From CAWCJL01 sp963795775 (GTDB taxonomy: Bacteria > Acidobacteriota > Terriglobia > Terriglobales > Acidobacteriaceae), in the NCBI GenBank assembly GCA_963795775.1, contig CAWCJL010000003.1, positions 496,001 to 560,000 of the forward strand: a stretch of DNA of 64,000 nucleotides. Direction: 5' to 3'. Each line of letters begins with the position of its first letter. The stretch's first letter is position 1. A model generated the notes under the pieces. The model made no database searches and had not been told where the DNA came from. It saw nothing but the letters and a program-made list of their open reading frames with translations. Shown here one piece after another: positions 32,533-41,254 of this stretch. A program made the translations under genes and the position numbers.

Positions 32533-34903
32533 CGCGCTGCAAACTCCGGTGGCTCCGGCAGGGGCGGAACCCGCGCCGAGCACGGGGAGCAAAGAAACGC
32601 TGCTGCTGCCCATCGGCGGCATGACCTGCGCCGCCTGCCAGAACTACGTCGAGCGCACGCTGCGCGAGACCCCCGGCGTCGTGGACGCAACCGTGAACCT
32701 GATGACGCATTCCGCGCGCGTCGTCTACGCCCCGGGTACCGCGACCCCGCAGCAACTGGTCGCCGCCGTCGAGGAAGCCGGGTACGAGGCCAGTCTTCCC
32801 TCCGATGGCGCGCCCGAACCAGAGGCCGGCGCCAAGGCGAACGCCCGCGCACGAGAAGAGCGCCGGCTGCGCTCCCGCGCGCTGCTCACCATCGGCGCCG
32901 CCGTGGTGGCCATGCTGCTCAGCCTGCCCTTGATGTCCGCCATGAGCCCCGCGGGAGCTCACGCACATGCCTCGCATTTAGACGCGCTCGGGATGCGGCT
33001 GTTTCCGGCGCTCTATCGCGTGCCTCCCTTTGCGCTCGAACTGGTGCTGTTGTGCCTGGCGCTGGGAAGCATGGTGTGGACCGGGGCTCCCATTTACCAG
33101 CGCGCGTGGAACGCCTTGCGCCATCGCACAACCAATATGAACACGCTGGTCGCACTGGGGACCGGCGCAGCGTTCGTCTACTCGGTCGCCGCCACGCTGG
33201 TGCCGGGCTTCTTCCTCCGCCACGGCCTCACGCCCGACGTGTACTACGACTCCGTCCTCTTTATTCTCGGCTTCCTTTTGCTCGGCAATTGGCTCGACGC
33301 CCGGGCCAAGCACCGCACTTTGGACGCGGTGCGCGCCTTCGCGCTGCTGCAGCCTTCCACCGCGCGCATCCTCAGCGGTGGTGCGGGAGAAGAAGCGGAG
33401 CGCGAAGTGCCTACCGCCTCCGTGCTCCCGGGGGATGCCGTGGTGGTCCGGCCGGGCGAACGCTTCCCGGTAGACGGCGTCGTGCTGCGCGGCATCAGCA
33501 GCGTGGACGAGTCCATGATCACCGGCGAATCGGTGCCGGTGCGGAAGGCCGAAGGAGATTCCGTGATCGGCGGCTCGCTCAATTACGACGGCGCGCTGGT
33601 GTACCGGGCCACCTCCGTCGGCCAGGAAAGCGTGCTCGGCCAGATGCTGCGGCTCATGGAACAGGCGCAGTCCTCCAAGGCGCCCATGCAGCAGCTCGCC
33701 GATCGTGTCAGCGGCATCTTCGTGCCCATCGTGCTCTTGCTGGCGGCGCTGGTCTTTGTGCTCTGGACCCTGCTGGATCCGCAGGGAGGCGTCAGCCGCG
33801 GATTCGCGATTGCCGTCGCGGTGCTGGTCATCGCCTGTCCGTGTGCCATGGGTCTTGCCATCCCCGCGGCGCTGACCGTCGCCGTGGGACGCGGCGCCCA
33901 GCTGGGCGTGCTCTTCAAAGGCGGCGAGGCAGTCGAGCGGCTGGCTTCGGTGGACACGGTGGTGCTCGACAAAACAGGCACCCTCACTGAAGGCATGCCG
34001 CGCGTGGTCTCTGTGAACCCCGCAGACCCGGCCACCTGGGACGCCGATCGCCTCGTCCGTTTCGCAGCCGCCGTGGAGCAGCGTTCCGAACATCCGTTCG
34101 CCCGTGCCCTGCTCGATGCAGCCATAGAGCGCTCTCTGGCTCTCCCGGAGGTGCACGACTTCGTTGTTGTTCCGGGCCAGGGCATCTCCGGCACCGTCGA
34201 AGGCAGGCAGGTCGTCGTCGGCAATGCCAGCATGCTGGAGCACAGCGGGATCGTGCTGCCCGCAGCGGACCCCGCAGAACCCGGCTCCACCGTCCTCTCG
34301 GTCGCCATCGATGGTGTCTACGCGGGCAGCATTGCCTGCCGCGACACGCTGCGCGCCGGCGTGCCCGCGGCGATCACCGCGCTCGGGAGGCTCGGACTTC
34401 GCACCGCGATGCTCACCGGCGATGCGCGCGAACCTGCGGAGCATATTGCCCGCAGCGCCGGTATCACGGAGGTCTACGCCGGCCTCTTGCCTGCGCAGAA
34501 GCTCGACATTATCCGCAGCCTGCAGAGCGAAGGCACGAAGGTGCTGATGGCAGGCGACGGCATCAACGACGCAGCCGCGCTCGCCCAGGCGGACGCCGGG
34601 GTCGCCATGGGCACCGGCACCGATCTCGCGCGCGAAGCAGGCGACGCGATCCTGTTGCGGGGCGAGCCGCAGTCCATCGTCGCCGCCATCCGGCTGGCCC
34701 GGCAGACACGCCGCGTCATGCGGCAGAATCTCGGCTGGGCGCTCGGATATAACGTCCTCGGCATCCCCATCGCCGCCGGCGCGCTCTTCCCTGCGTTTGG
34801 CATTCTGCTCAGCCCTGCGGTCGCCAGCGCGGCCATGGCGCTTAGCTCCGTCAGTGTCCTCACCAACAGCCTGCGCCTGAAGCGCTACACACCCAAGCTC
34901 TAA
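32522..34903 (+). CDS. copA: Copper-exporting P1B-type ATPase CopA
   Basis: A 793-residue ATPase with one N-terminal HMA domain (GMTCAAC, residues 33-39), the actuator TGES (~333), the transmembrane metal site CPC in IACPCAMGLAIP (~438), the phosphorylated Asp in DKTGTLT (~482), the SEHPFA locus (~523) and GDGIND (~677). The CPC plus HMA set defines Cu(I) specificity. It starts with TTG (32522) inside the chaperone gene; an ATG at 32529 is out of frame. CsoR follows within 14 bases, making a self-contained copper efflux operon. Confidence 0.93.
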   Translation: MPNDALQTPVAPAGAEPAPSTGSKETLLLPIGGMTCAACQNYVERTLRETPGVVDATVNLMTHSARVVYAPGTATPQQLVAAVEEAGYEASLPSDGAPEPEAGAKANARAREERRLRSRALLTIGAAVVAMLLSLPLMSAMSPAGAHAHASHLDALGMRLFPALYRVPPFALELVLLCLALGSMVWTGAPIYQRAWNALRHRTTNMNTLVALGTGAAFVYSVAATLVPGFFLRHGLTPDVYYDSVLFILGFLLLGNWLDARAKHRTLDAVRAFALLQPSTARILSGGAGEEAEREVPTASVLPGDAVVVRPGERFPVDGVVLRGISSVDESMITGESVPVRKAEGDSVIGGSLNYDGALVYRATSVGQESVLGQMLRLMEQAQSSKAPMQQLADRVSGIFVPIVLLLAALVFVLWTLLDPQGGVSRGFAIAVAVLVIACPCAMGLAIPAALTVAVGRGAQLGVLFKGGEAVERLASVDTVVLDKTGTLTEGMPRVVSVNPADPATWDADRLVRFAAAVEQRSEHPFARALLDAAIERSLALPEVHDFVVVPGQGISGTVEGRQVVVGNASMLEHSGIVLPAADPAEPGSTVLSVAIDGVYAGSIACRDTLRAGVPAAITALGRLGLRTAMLTGDAREPAEHIARSAGITEVYAGLLPAQKLDIIRSLQSEGTKVLMAGDGINDAAALAQADAGVAMGTGTDLAREAGDAILLRGEPQSIVAAIRLARQTRRVMRQNLGWALGYNVLGIPIAAGALFPAFGILLSPAVASAAMALSSVSVLTNSLRLKRYTPKL

Positions 34904-34917
34904 GTGATGGAACGAAG

Positions 34918-35424
34918 ATGAGCCCGAAACCTCGCACCGCCCCAGCTCGCACTCACACGGAAACCACTCGCACCAGCACGCTCCCTCCGCCTGTGATCCC
35001 GAGCGCAGCCGGCGCTGTCATCCCGAGCGCGACGGGTGTCATCCCGAGCGAAGCCGAGGGATCTGCTTCTCCCTCGACACCCGCACCACAGCAAACCGCC
35101 GAGCAGGCATCCGTCTCCTGCGCCTGCCCCGGCGCGCGCACCGCGACTGCCGTGGACCCCGCCATCAAGCAAGCCGCGCTCCGCCGCCTGTCGCGCATCG
35201 CCGGCCAGGTCCGCGGCCTGCAGAAGATGATCGAGGACGAGCGCTACTGCGCCGACGTGCTGGTGCAGATCGCCTCCGTGCAGGAAGCCCTCCGCGGCGT
35301 CAGCCGGCAGATGATGCGCAACCATCTTCAGCACTGCGCCACCGACGCCATCCGGAAGAGCGACGCCACCGCGGAGGCCATGTACGACGAGTTGCTCGAC
35401 CTGGTCTACCGCCATGCCCGTTAA
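34918..35424 (+). CDS. csoR: CsoR-family copper-sensing repressor with repeat-derived N-terminal extension
   Basis: A 168-residue protein whose last ~90 residues are a CsoR/RcnR four-helix repressor. The Cu(I) ligands are all present at the family spacing: Cys111 (ERYCADV), His136 and Cys140 (NHLQHCATDA), with the second-shell Tyr110. In the family, Cu(I) binding releases the repressor from a G-tract operator. The N-terminal ~80 residues are Pro/Ser/Thr-rich; residues 26-51 (PVIPSAAGAVIPSATGV...) are the translation of GTCATCCCGAGCG dispersed repeats. A shorter protein from an internal start would be a normal CsoR, but no internal ATG with a ribosome binding site is seen. Confidence 0.87.
   Translation: MSPKPRTAPARTHTETTRTSTLPPPVIPSAAGAVIPSATGVIPSEAEGSASPSTPAPQQTAEQASVSCACPGARTATAVDPAIKQAALRRLSRIAGQVRGLQKMIEDERYCADVLVQIASVQEALRGVSRQMMRNHLQHCATDAIRKSDATAEAMYDELLDLVYRHAR
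34993..35070 (+). repeat. Three GTCATCCCGAGCG repeat units inside the csoR coding region
   Basis: Near-identical cores (GATCCCGAGCG, GTCATCCCGAGCG twice) start at about 34995, 35017 and 35038, with the last continuing AAGCCGAGGGATCTGC. They match the dispersed repeats at 1155 and 37861. They are read in frame as VIPSAAG, VIPSATG and VIPSEAEG. Confidence 0.7.
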
Positions 35425-35432
35425 TCTCGCGC

Positions 35433-35459
35433 GATCCGGATCTCCGGGGCATCCGGATC
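35433..35459. repeat. Short palindromic hairpin between csoR and lptFG
   Basis: The arms GATCCGGAT (35433-35441) and ATCCGGATC (35451-35459) are perfect inverted repeats around a nine-base loop. No U-tract follows, so a terminator role is uncertain; it may be an RNA stability element. Confidence 0.45.
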
Positions 35460-35502
35460 CCAGGCCGCGCCTCCCGCGCTAAACTAGCGTCAGGAACACC
35501 CC

Positions 35503-37818
35503 TTGCGCATCTTCACCCGCTACATCCTCGGCGAAGTGATCTCTCACGCCCTGATCGGCGGTGCGCTGTTTACCTTTGTGCTCTTTATGCGCGACCTGGG
35601 GCGCATCCTGGAGCTGGTCGTACGCGAAAGCGCCTCGCTTGCCAACGTAGCGGAGATCTTTCTCTTCACCCTGCCCAACACCTTCACTGTCACCATTCCC
35701 ATGGCCGTGCTGGTGGGCGTGCTGCTGGGCCTGAGCCGGCTTGCCGCAGACAGCGAGATCACCGCGATGCGCGCCGCTGGCGTGGGTGTGTGGTCGTTCG
35801 TGCGCATCGTCGCCATCGTCGCCCTCTTTGGCTGGGCGCTGTCCCTGCTCAACGCTCTCTACCTCGCGCCCAAGGCCACCGAAGCCCTGCTGCAACTCGA
35901 AGACACGCTCAAGACGTCGCAGGTCTCCTTTGAGATCCAGCCCCGCGTTTTCTATGAGGACTTCAAGAACTACGTACTGTATGTGCAGGATGTGCGCGCC
36001 GGCGCCGGCGCGGCCCAGTGGCGTCGCGTCTTTCTGGCCGACCTAACCGACCCGGCCTCTCCCAAAGTGACCACGGCGGCTTCCGCCACAGTCATCAACG
36101 ACGGCCCGCAATCCCTGCGCATGCGGCTGCGTAACGGGACCGAGCATGAGTTCGTGCCCAACGATCCCAACCAGTACTCCGTCTCCACCTTCGCGGAATC
36201 CGACCTCCCACTCCAGATCGGCCATGAGGAAGAGACCCACATCGGCCGCAGCGACACGCCCATTCTCGCCATGCCGCTGCGCGATCTCTACGCCCGCTCC
36301 CGCGCGCCGGACGGGCGCTGGTTCCGCATCGAGCTCTACAAGCGCTTTGCCTTCCCCACCTCCTGCATCGTCCTCATGCTCGTAGGTGTGCCGCTTGGCC
36401 TTTCCTCGCGCCGCGGGGGCAAGAGCGCCGGTTTCGTCCTCACCATTTCACTGGTGTTCCTGTACTACTTCCTATCCTCGACGGGGATAGCGCTCGCGCG
36501 CCAGAACAAGGTCTCGCCCTTCATTGGCGTGTGGGCCGCGAATGCCCTTTTCGGTCTCTTCGGACTCATGCTTCTGCGCCAGCTCGCGGTGCGTGGCGCG
36601 GCCGCCTTTAGCTTCGGGCTCAAGCGCAAGCGCAGCGGAGTCAGCGGCAAGACCACCATCCTGAGCTACGCGACCAGCGGCCGCATCCGCGAGCGCTCCG
36701 GGCGTCGCAGCTTCCCGCTCATTCTGGACGACTACGTGCTGCGCCAGTTCGTCTCGACCTTTCTGCTGGTCCTCGTCGGCTTTGTCATGCTGATGCTGAT
36801 CTTCACGTTTTTCGAGCTGCTGGGCGACATCATTCGCAACCGCACCGCGCTGGTCACCGTGGGCGAATACCTCTTCAACCTGACACCGAGCATGGTCTAC
36901 AACATCGCTCCGCTCGCGGTACTCGTCTCTGTTCTGGTTACGTTTGGTGTGCTCAACCGCTCGAGCGAGCTCACGGCCATGAAGGCGACCGGCATCAGCA
37001 TCTACCGCGTGGTCCTGCCGGTGCTGGCCATTGCCTGCCTGCTCGCGGTTTCGCTCTTTGCCTTTGACGACAGCTACCTGCCGGGCGCGAACCGCCGTCA
37101 GGAGGCCCTGCGCAGCGTCATCAAAGGCAAGCCCGCGCAAACCTTTCTGCGCCCCGACCGCAAGTGGATCTTCGGCAAGCAGGAGCCGGGCAAGCCGGGT
37201 CACATCTTCTACTACCAGTTCTTCGACGCCGACCACGATCGCTTCGCCAATATCTCCGTCTTCGAATTCAACCCGGAGAACTTCGCGCTTTCCCGTCGCA
37301 TCTTCGCCGCCAGTGCGCATTGGGAGCCGCGGCTGAACCAATGGATCTTCGAAGACGGCTGGGAGCGCGACTTCGACGGCGAGGCCGTGAGTAGCTACCG
37401 CACCTTCTCCGTTGAAACCCTTCCCGACTTGCGCGAAACCCCGGTGTACTTCAAGAAGGAGAACCGCCAGTCGTCGGAGATGAGCTTCGGCGAGCTCCAG
37501 CGCTACATCCACGACCTGCGGCAAAGCGGCTTCGACACCATGCGGCTGCGCGTGCAGCTCAACCGCAAGCTCGCTTACCCGCTCATCACGCTCATCATGG
37601 CGGTACTGGGTGTGCCGTTCGCGTTGTCCATGGGACGCCGTGGCTCGCTTACCGGGATCGCCGTCGCCATCGGTCTTGCGATTGCGTATTGGGTAGCTGC
37701 CGGCATGTTTGAGGCCATGGGCAACGTCAACATGCTGCCCGCGTTCCTGGCCGCGTGGTCACCCGACCTGCTCTTTGGACTTGCGGGCGGCTATCTCCTG
37801 CTCCGCACGCCCACCTAG
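35503..37818 (+). CDS. Fused LptF-LptG lipopolysaccharide export permease
   Basis: A 771-residue protein made of two tandem YjgP/YjgQ permease domains. The first (residues ~1-370) begins FTRYILGEVISHALIGGALFT, the second (~405-771) DDYVLRQFVSTFLLVLVGFV. Both have the pattern of three helices, a long periplasmic beta-jellyroll and three helices; each repeats the motif SRLAADSEITAMRAAGVG or NRSSELTAMKATGIS. LptF and LptG are normally separate subunits that work with LptB to extract LPS; here one chain supplies the heterodimer. The start is TTG with AGGAA upstream. No lptB or lptC is adjacent. Confidence 0.88.
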   Translation: MRIFTRYILGEVISHALIGGALFTFVLFMRDLGRILELVVRESASLANVAEIFLFTLPNTFTVTIPMAVLVGVLLGLSRLAADSEITAMRAAGVGVWSFVRIVAIVALFGWALSLLNALYLAPKATEALLQLEDTLKTSQVSFEIQPRVFYEDFKNYVLYVQDVRAGAGAAQWRRVFLADLTDPASPKVTTAASATVINDGPQSLRMRLRNGTEHEFVPNDPNQYSVSTFAESDLPLQIGHEEETHIGRSDTPILAMPLRDLYARSRAPDGRWFRIELYKRFAFPTSCIVLMLVGVPLGLSSRRGGKSAGFVLTISLVFLYYFLSSTGIALARQNKVSPFIGVWAANALFGLFGLMLLRQLAVRGAAAFSFGLKRKRSGVSGKTTILSYATSGRIRERSGRRSFPLILDDYVLRQFVSTFLLVLVGFVMLMLIFTFFELLGDIIRNRTALVTVGEYLFNLTPSMVYNIAPLAVLVSVLVTFGVLNRSSELTAMKATGISIYRVVLPVLAIACLLAVSLFAFDDSYLPGANRRQEALRSVIKGKPAQTFLRPDRKWIFGKQEPGKPGHIFYYQFFDADHDRFANISVFEFNPENFALSRRIFAASAHWEPRLNQWIFEDGWERDFDGEAVSSYRTFSVETLPDLRETPVYFKKENRQSSEMSFGELQRYIHDLRQSGFDTMRLRVQLNRKLAYPLITLIMAVLGVPFALSMGRRGSLTGIAVAIGLAIAYWVAAGMFEAMGNVNMLPAFLAAWSPDLLFGLAGGYLLLRTPT

Positions 37819-37860
37819 GCCACCAAACACGCATCCTCGATAGCTTTTGCAAAGGCCGTT

Positions 37861-38083
37861 GTCATCCTGAGCGGAGTGAGCCGGCCTCATCGGCTCACGC
37901 AGCCGAAGGACCTGCGTTCTCCCCACCAACACGCACCTCCTGTCATCCTGAGCGGAGTGAGCCGGTCTCTATCGGCTCACGCAGTCGAAGGACCTGCGTT
38001 TGCCCCACCAGCACGCATCCTGTCATCCTGAGCGGAGTGAGCCGGCCTCATCGGCTCACGCAGTCGAAGGACCTGCGTTTGCC
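37861..38083. repeat. Three tandem ~80-bp units of a hairpin-bearing dispersed repeat
   Basis: Units start at 37861, 37942 and 38022 (period 81 and 80), each beginning GTCATCCTGAGCGGAG and ending GAAGGACCTGCG. Each contains a hairpin GTGAGCCG-(7)-CGGCTCAC (first copy 37876-37898). The array fills the gap between the convergent lptFG and TPR genes. There are no unique spacers, so it is not a CRISPR. Confidence 0.85.
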
Positions 38084-38117
38084 TTGGTCCGCACCATCAA
38101 AATCTGCGAGCCGAATG

Positions 38118-39092
38118 TCACTGTGGCGTCTGCAGCCGGAGCCGCTGACTGTCTTTTTGGTTCTGCTCGTCCGCCATCTTCGCCGCCTGCGCAAGCTCCC
38201 GGGCGGAGTCGTCCTTCTGCCCCAGGCGCGCCAGCGTGAGCCCCAGATAGTAGTGCCCGGGCTGGTAATCCGGCGCATCCGCCACCGCGCGCTTCAGGAA
38301 CGTCGCCGCTTCCGCATACTTCTTCTCGCGGAAGTACGCAATCCCGGTCCCCGCCAGCGCGCCGCCGTGGTGCGGATTCCCCTTCAGCGTCATAGCAAAC
38401 TGCGCGATCGCGTCCTCGTACTGGCCCCCGTCGAGCGCGATCTGTCCAAGCTGGAAGTACGACTCCGTCTGTTGCGGTTGAAGTGCGATCGACCGCTCGA
38501 ACTCGGCGCGAGCCTCCGCCGGGTGCTGCCCAAGCTGAAAGATGCGGCCCAGCCCATAGTGCGCCGTGGCATCCTCGGGGTTTTGCTGCAGATAGGCGCG
38601 CATTGCCTGTTCCGCCGGCGCCAGTTGGCCCAGGTCTGTTTTCACGCGCGCCACGGCGTAGAGGGTGCGGGCATCTGTGGGCTGCATGGCGGAGAGCCGC
38701 GTCAGCACCGCATCGGCATCGTGCAGCAGGTGCATCTCGTCTTCGAGCACGCCCAGGTCATACATCAGCCGGCGGTTGTCGGGTGCGAAGCGCTGAGCTC
38801 GCAGCAGGTCCGCAAGCGCCGTATCGGGGTCATGCTGCGCGCGGGCGGCCAGGGCCAGCTTCTCCGAAGCAGCGACCTCGCCCTCCTGTGCCTCTGCGCT
38901 TGAGGGAACGGCCGCGAGCGCAGCCTCATAGGCCGTCCGCGCTGCGTCGAATTGCCCCGCTTGCATCAGTCCTTTCGCCTGCGCAAGCTGCGCTGCACTC
39001 GCCTGGGCGGCCGCACTCGGCGGAGCCGCCTGCAGCGGTGAAAGCGAAAGCAACGCGAGGTACGCGAACGGGAGGATGCAGGAAGGAAGCAT
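38118..39092 (-). CDS. Exported TPR-repeat protein
   Basis: A 324-residue protein with a signal peptide (CILPFAYLALLSLSPLQA) and at least six tetratricopeptide repeats from residue ~35 to the end, e.g. AKGLMQAGQFDAARTAYEAAL, YFQLGQIALDGGQYEDAIAQF and GIAYFREKKYAEAATFLKRA. TPR proteins serve as periplasmic scaffolds; the partner is not evident. It is divergent from the GT-C-like gene that follows. Confidence 0.82.
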   Translation of the reverse strand: MLPSCILPFAYLALLSLSPLQAAPPSAAAQASAAQLAQAKGLMQAGQFDAARTAYEAALAAVPSSAEAQEGEVAASEKLALAARAQHDPDTALADLLRAQRFAPDNRRLMYDLGVLEDEMHLLHDADAVLTRLSAMQPTDARTLYAVARVKTDLGQLAPAEQAMRAYLQQNPEDATAHYGLGRIFQLGQHPAEARAEFERSIALQPQQTESYFQLGQIALDGGQYEDAIAQFAMTLKGNPHHGGALAGTGIAYFREKKYAEAATFLKRAVADAPDYQPGHYYLGLTLARLGQKDDSARELAQAAKMADEQNQKDSQRLRLQTPQ

Positions 39093-39228
39093 AGCGAGAA
39101 ACGACGTCGGCCGCTGACCCTGATTCTACCAACTGCTGTGCATCACGCCCGCTCACGCAGGCCCACCGCGGCCAATGCCCCGCGCGTGCTTTGATAAACT
39201 GCACTCACCCGCCAAGGTCCTCATTCTC

Positions 39229-41136
39229 ATGCCGATTTCCCGGAGCCAGGCTCCTTCCCCCGCTCGTACTGCCGCTGTGACCTCGCGTCCCGTGAATCGC
39301 TCCGCGATGCTTTTTCCCATGCTGGCGCTCGCGGCCATCCTGGGCGTGTTCTTCTTCCTGCAGCTCCGGCATTTCGCCCCCTTCATCACCGACGACTCAT
39401 TCATCTCGCTGCGCTACAGCCATCGGCTGCTCGAAGGCAAGGGCCTCACATGGAACGACATGCGCCCGGTCGAGGGCTATACCAACCTGCTCTGGGTGCT
39501 GGCCTGCGCGGGCCTGGGCGCGCTCGGCATGCAGCTCCCGTTTGCCGCGCAACTGCTGGGCGTCGTCTCCATCATTGCCGTTCTCGTCGCGGTCGTGGCG
39601 CAGGCCTTTCGTGACTACCCAGCCAAGATCCGCTTTCTCGCCGCGCTTGCCGGCGCCGGTGCACTGGTGCTCAGCGGGCCCATCGACGTCTGGGCACAGG
39701 GCGGTCTCGAGCAGCCGCTGCTTGCGGCACTCGTCGCGTGGGCTGCGTACTTCGGCATGCGCTGGGTAACCACCAGCCGGCCCTCACGGCGCGACACGGT
39801 TGCCATGGGTGTGCTCCTCGGCTTTGCCTGTCTCACCCGCGCGGATGCCGCACTCTTCACCGCCGCCTTCTTTCTTGGCGGCGTCCTGGCCGATGGCGTC
39901 CGGGTGCCGAGCGTCTTCTCGCGGGCGGGTCTGCTGCCGATCCCGATCCTTTTCTCGCTGGGCCAGCTCTTCTTTCGCCGCGCCTACTACCACGAATGGC
40001 TGCCCAATACCGCCTACGTCAAGGTCGCGTTCACACTGCACCGGCTGCGCACCGGGCTCAAGTACGACCTCGTTGGCGTAGAAACCAATCTCGCCTTCTT
40101 CCTGCTGGCCGCCATCGGCGCGGTCGCGCTTTCCATTGCCGGCAAGCAGCGCCAGGTCAAGCTCCTCGTAACCGTCACTGTGGTTTGGCTGGTTTACATC
40201 GTCGTCGTCGGAGGAGATATCTTCCCCTCCGTTCGCCATTTCGTGCCGGCGCTGGCCATCGCCGCGTTTCTCATCTCCGGCTGCGGACTGCTCACCCTGA
40301 GCGCGCCCTTCCGCTTCTCACGCCCGCGCGTGACCGCGCTGCTGGTCCTGCTCGCTTTGGTAGCGGCATCCGATCACTTCTGCCAGCCGGAAACCTGGGA
40401 AGCGCAGGGCAAGTCCATCGGGCTGTTCCTGAAGCATGCATTCGGAGCGCAGCATCCGCTGCTGGTCTCTGACGCCGCCGGCGTCGTGCCCTTTTATTCC
40501 GAGCTGCCAGCGCTCGATCCGCTGGGGCTGAACGACTACCACATCGCCCGCCACAAGAGCGCTGACCGGGGACGCGGCTGGCTGGGTCACGAACTGGCCG
40601 ACGGAAAGTACGTGCTCGACCACAAACCCGACCTCCTGCTCTTCAGCAATTTTCAGAGCGAGATATTCTTCCCATCTGACCAGGAGATCGCGCACGATCC
40701 GCGCTTCGCGGCTTACTATCAGCCCGTCCGCTTCGACACCGACCCGCCCGACGCCATCCGCACCATCTTCTATGTGCGGCGCATCGATGGCCCGCTCGGC
40801 ATTCAGACCTCTCCGCAGGAGACAATCGTGCCCGCTTACCTGGCTACCATGAACGCTGCCAACGCGGTCAAGCTGGTGGACGGCAAGGCACAGCTCATTC
40901 TGCCGCCCCATGGCTCCGCGGTGTTCGCGCGCATTCCGTTGCGTCCCGGCACATGGAAGGCCGACCCGCAAGGAACTGGCTCCAGCGCAGTTGCGGTTCG
41001 CGACCTGGCACCCGCGTCCCATGGAGCTTGCGCGACGTGCCTGCAGTTGGCGGGCCCCGGCGAAGCCCAGTTTACGGCAGTCAACACCTCCGATCAACCG
41101 GCAACCATCGCGGCGATTGCCCTGCACCGCCTTTAG
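39229..41136 (+). CDS. Polytopic membrane protein, GT-C glycosyltransferase-like
   Basis: About 635 residues with ~10 membrane helices in the first 400 and a soluble C-terminal region. The early periplasmic loop has DDSFISLRYSHRLLEGKGL followed by VEGYTNLLWVLA, a layout like the Asp-containing loop of GT-C enzymes such as arabinofuranosyltransferase AftB. The C-terminal domain has strands typical of a carbohydrate-binding sandwich. Start 39229 (MPISRSQ) is preferred; an upstream in-frame start at 39175 adds 18 residues. A lipid-linked sugar donor is likely; the acceptor is unknown. Confidence 0.68.
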   Translation: MPISRSQAPSPARTAAVTSRPVNRSAMLFPMLALAAILGVFFFLQLRHFAPFITDDSFISLRYSHRLLEGKGLTWNDMRPVEGYTNLLWVLACAGLGALGMQLPFAAQLLGVVSIIAVLVAVVAQAFRDYPAKIRFLAALAGAGALVLSGPIDVWAQGGLEQPLLAALVAWAAYFGMRWVTTSRPSRRDTVAMGVLLGFACLTRADAALFTAAFFLGGVLADGVRVPSVFSRAGLLPIPILFSLGQLFFRRAYYHEWLPNTAYVKVAFTLHRLRTGLKYDLVGVETNLAFFLLAAIGAVALSIAGKQRQVKLLVTVTVVWLVYIVVVGGDIFPSVRHFVPALAIAAFLISGCGLLTLSAPFRFSRPRVTALLVLLALVAASDHFCQPETWEAQGKSIGLFLKHAFGAQHPLLVSDAAGVVPFYSELPALDPLGLNDYHIARHKSADRGRGWLGHELADGKYVLDHKPDLLLFSNFQSEIFFPSDQEIAHDPRFAAYYQPVRFDTDPPDAIRTIFYVRRIDGPLGIQTSPQETIVPAYLATMNAANAVKLVDGKAQLILPPHGSAVFARIPLRPGTWKADPQGTGSSAVAVRDLAPASHGACATCLQLAGPGEAQFTAVNTSDQPATIAAIALHRL

Positions 41137-41254
41137 CCCGACAGCGCGCTGGCAGCACACGAGGAGTCGCGTGTTCCCGCACGGCTCTTCTCTCTGGGTC
41201 CCGCGCGGCTCTCTGGATCCCGCACATCTCCCCTGTGAGCGCCCGCCTTGTCCC

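Noticed and set aside
32978..34444. A 488-residue minus-strand frame opposite copA
   Set aside because: It is antisense to the complete set of P-type ATPase motifs. Composition is that of a GC-rich shadow.
37861..38083. Possible CRISPR array
   Set aside because: Repeats are ~80 bp, only three copies, with internal hairpins and no unique spacers; no cas genes nearby.
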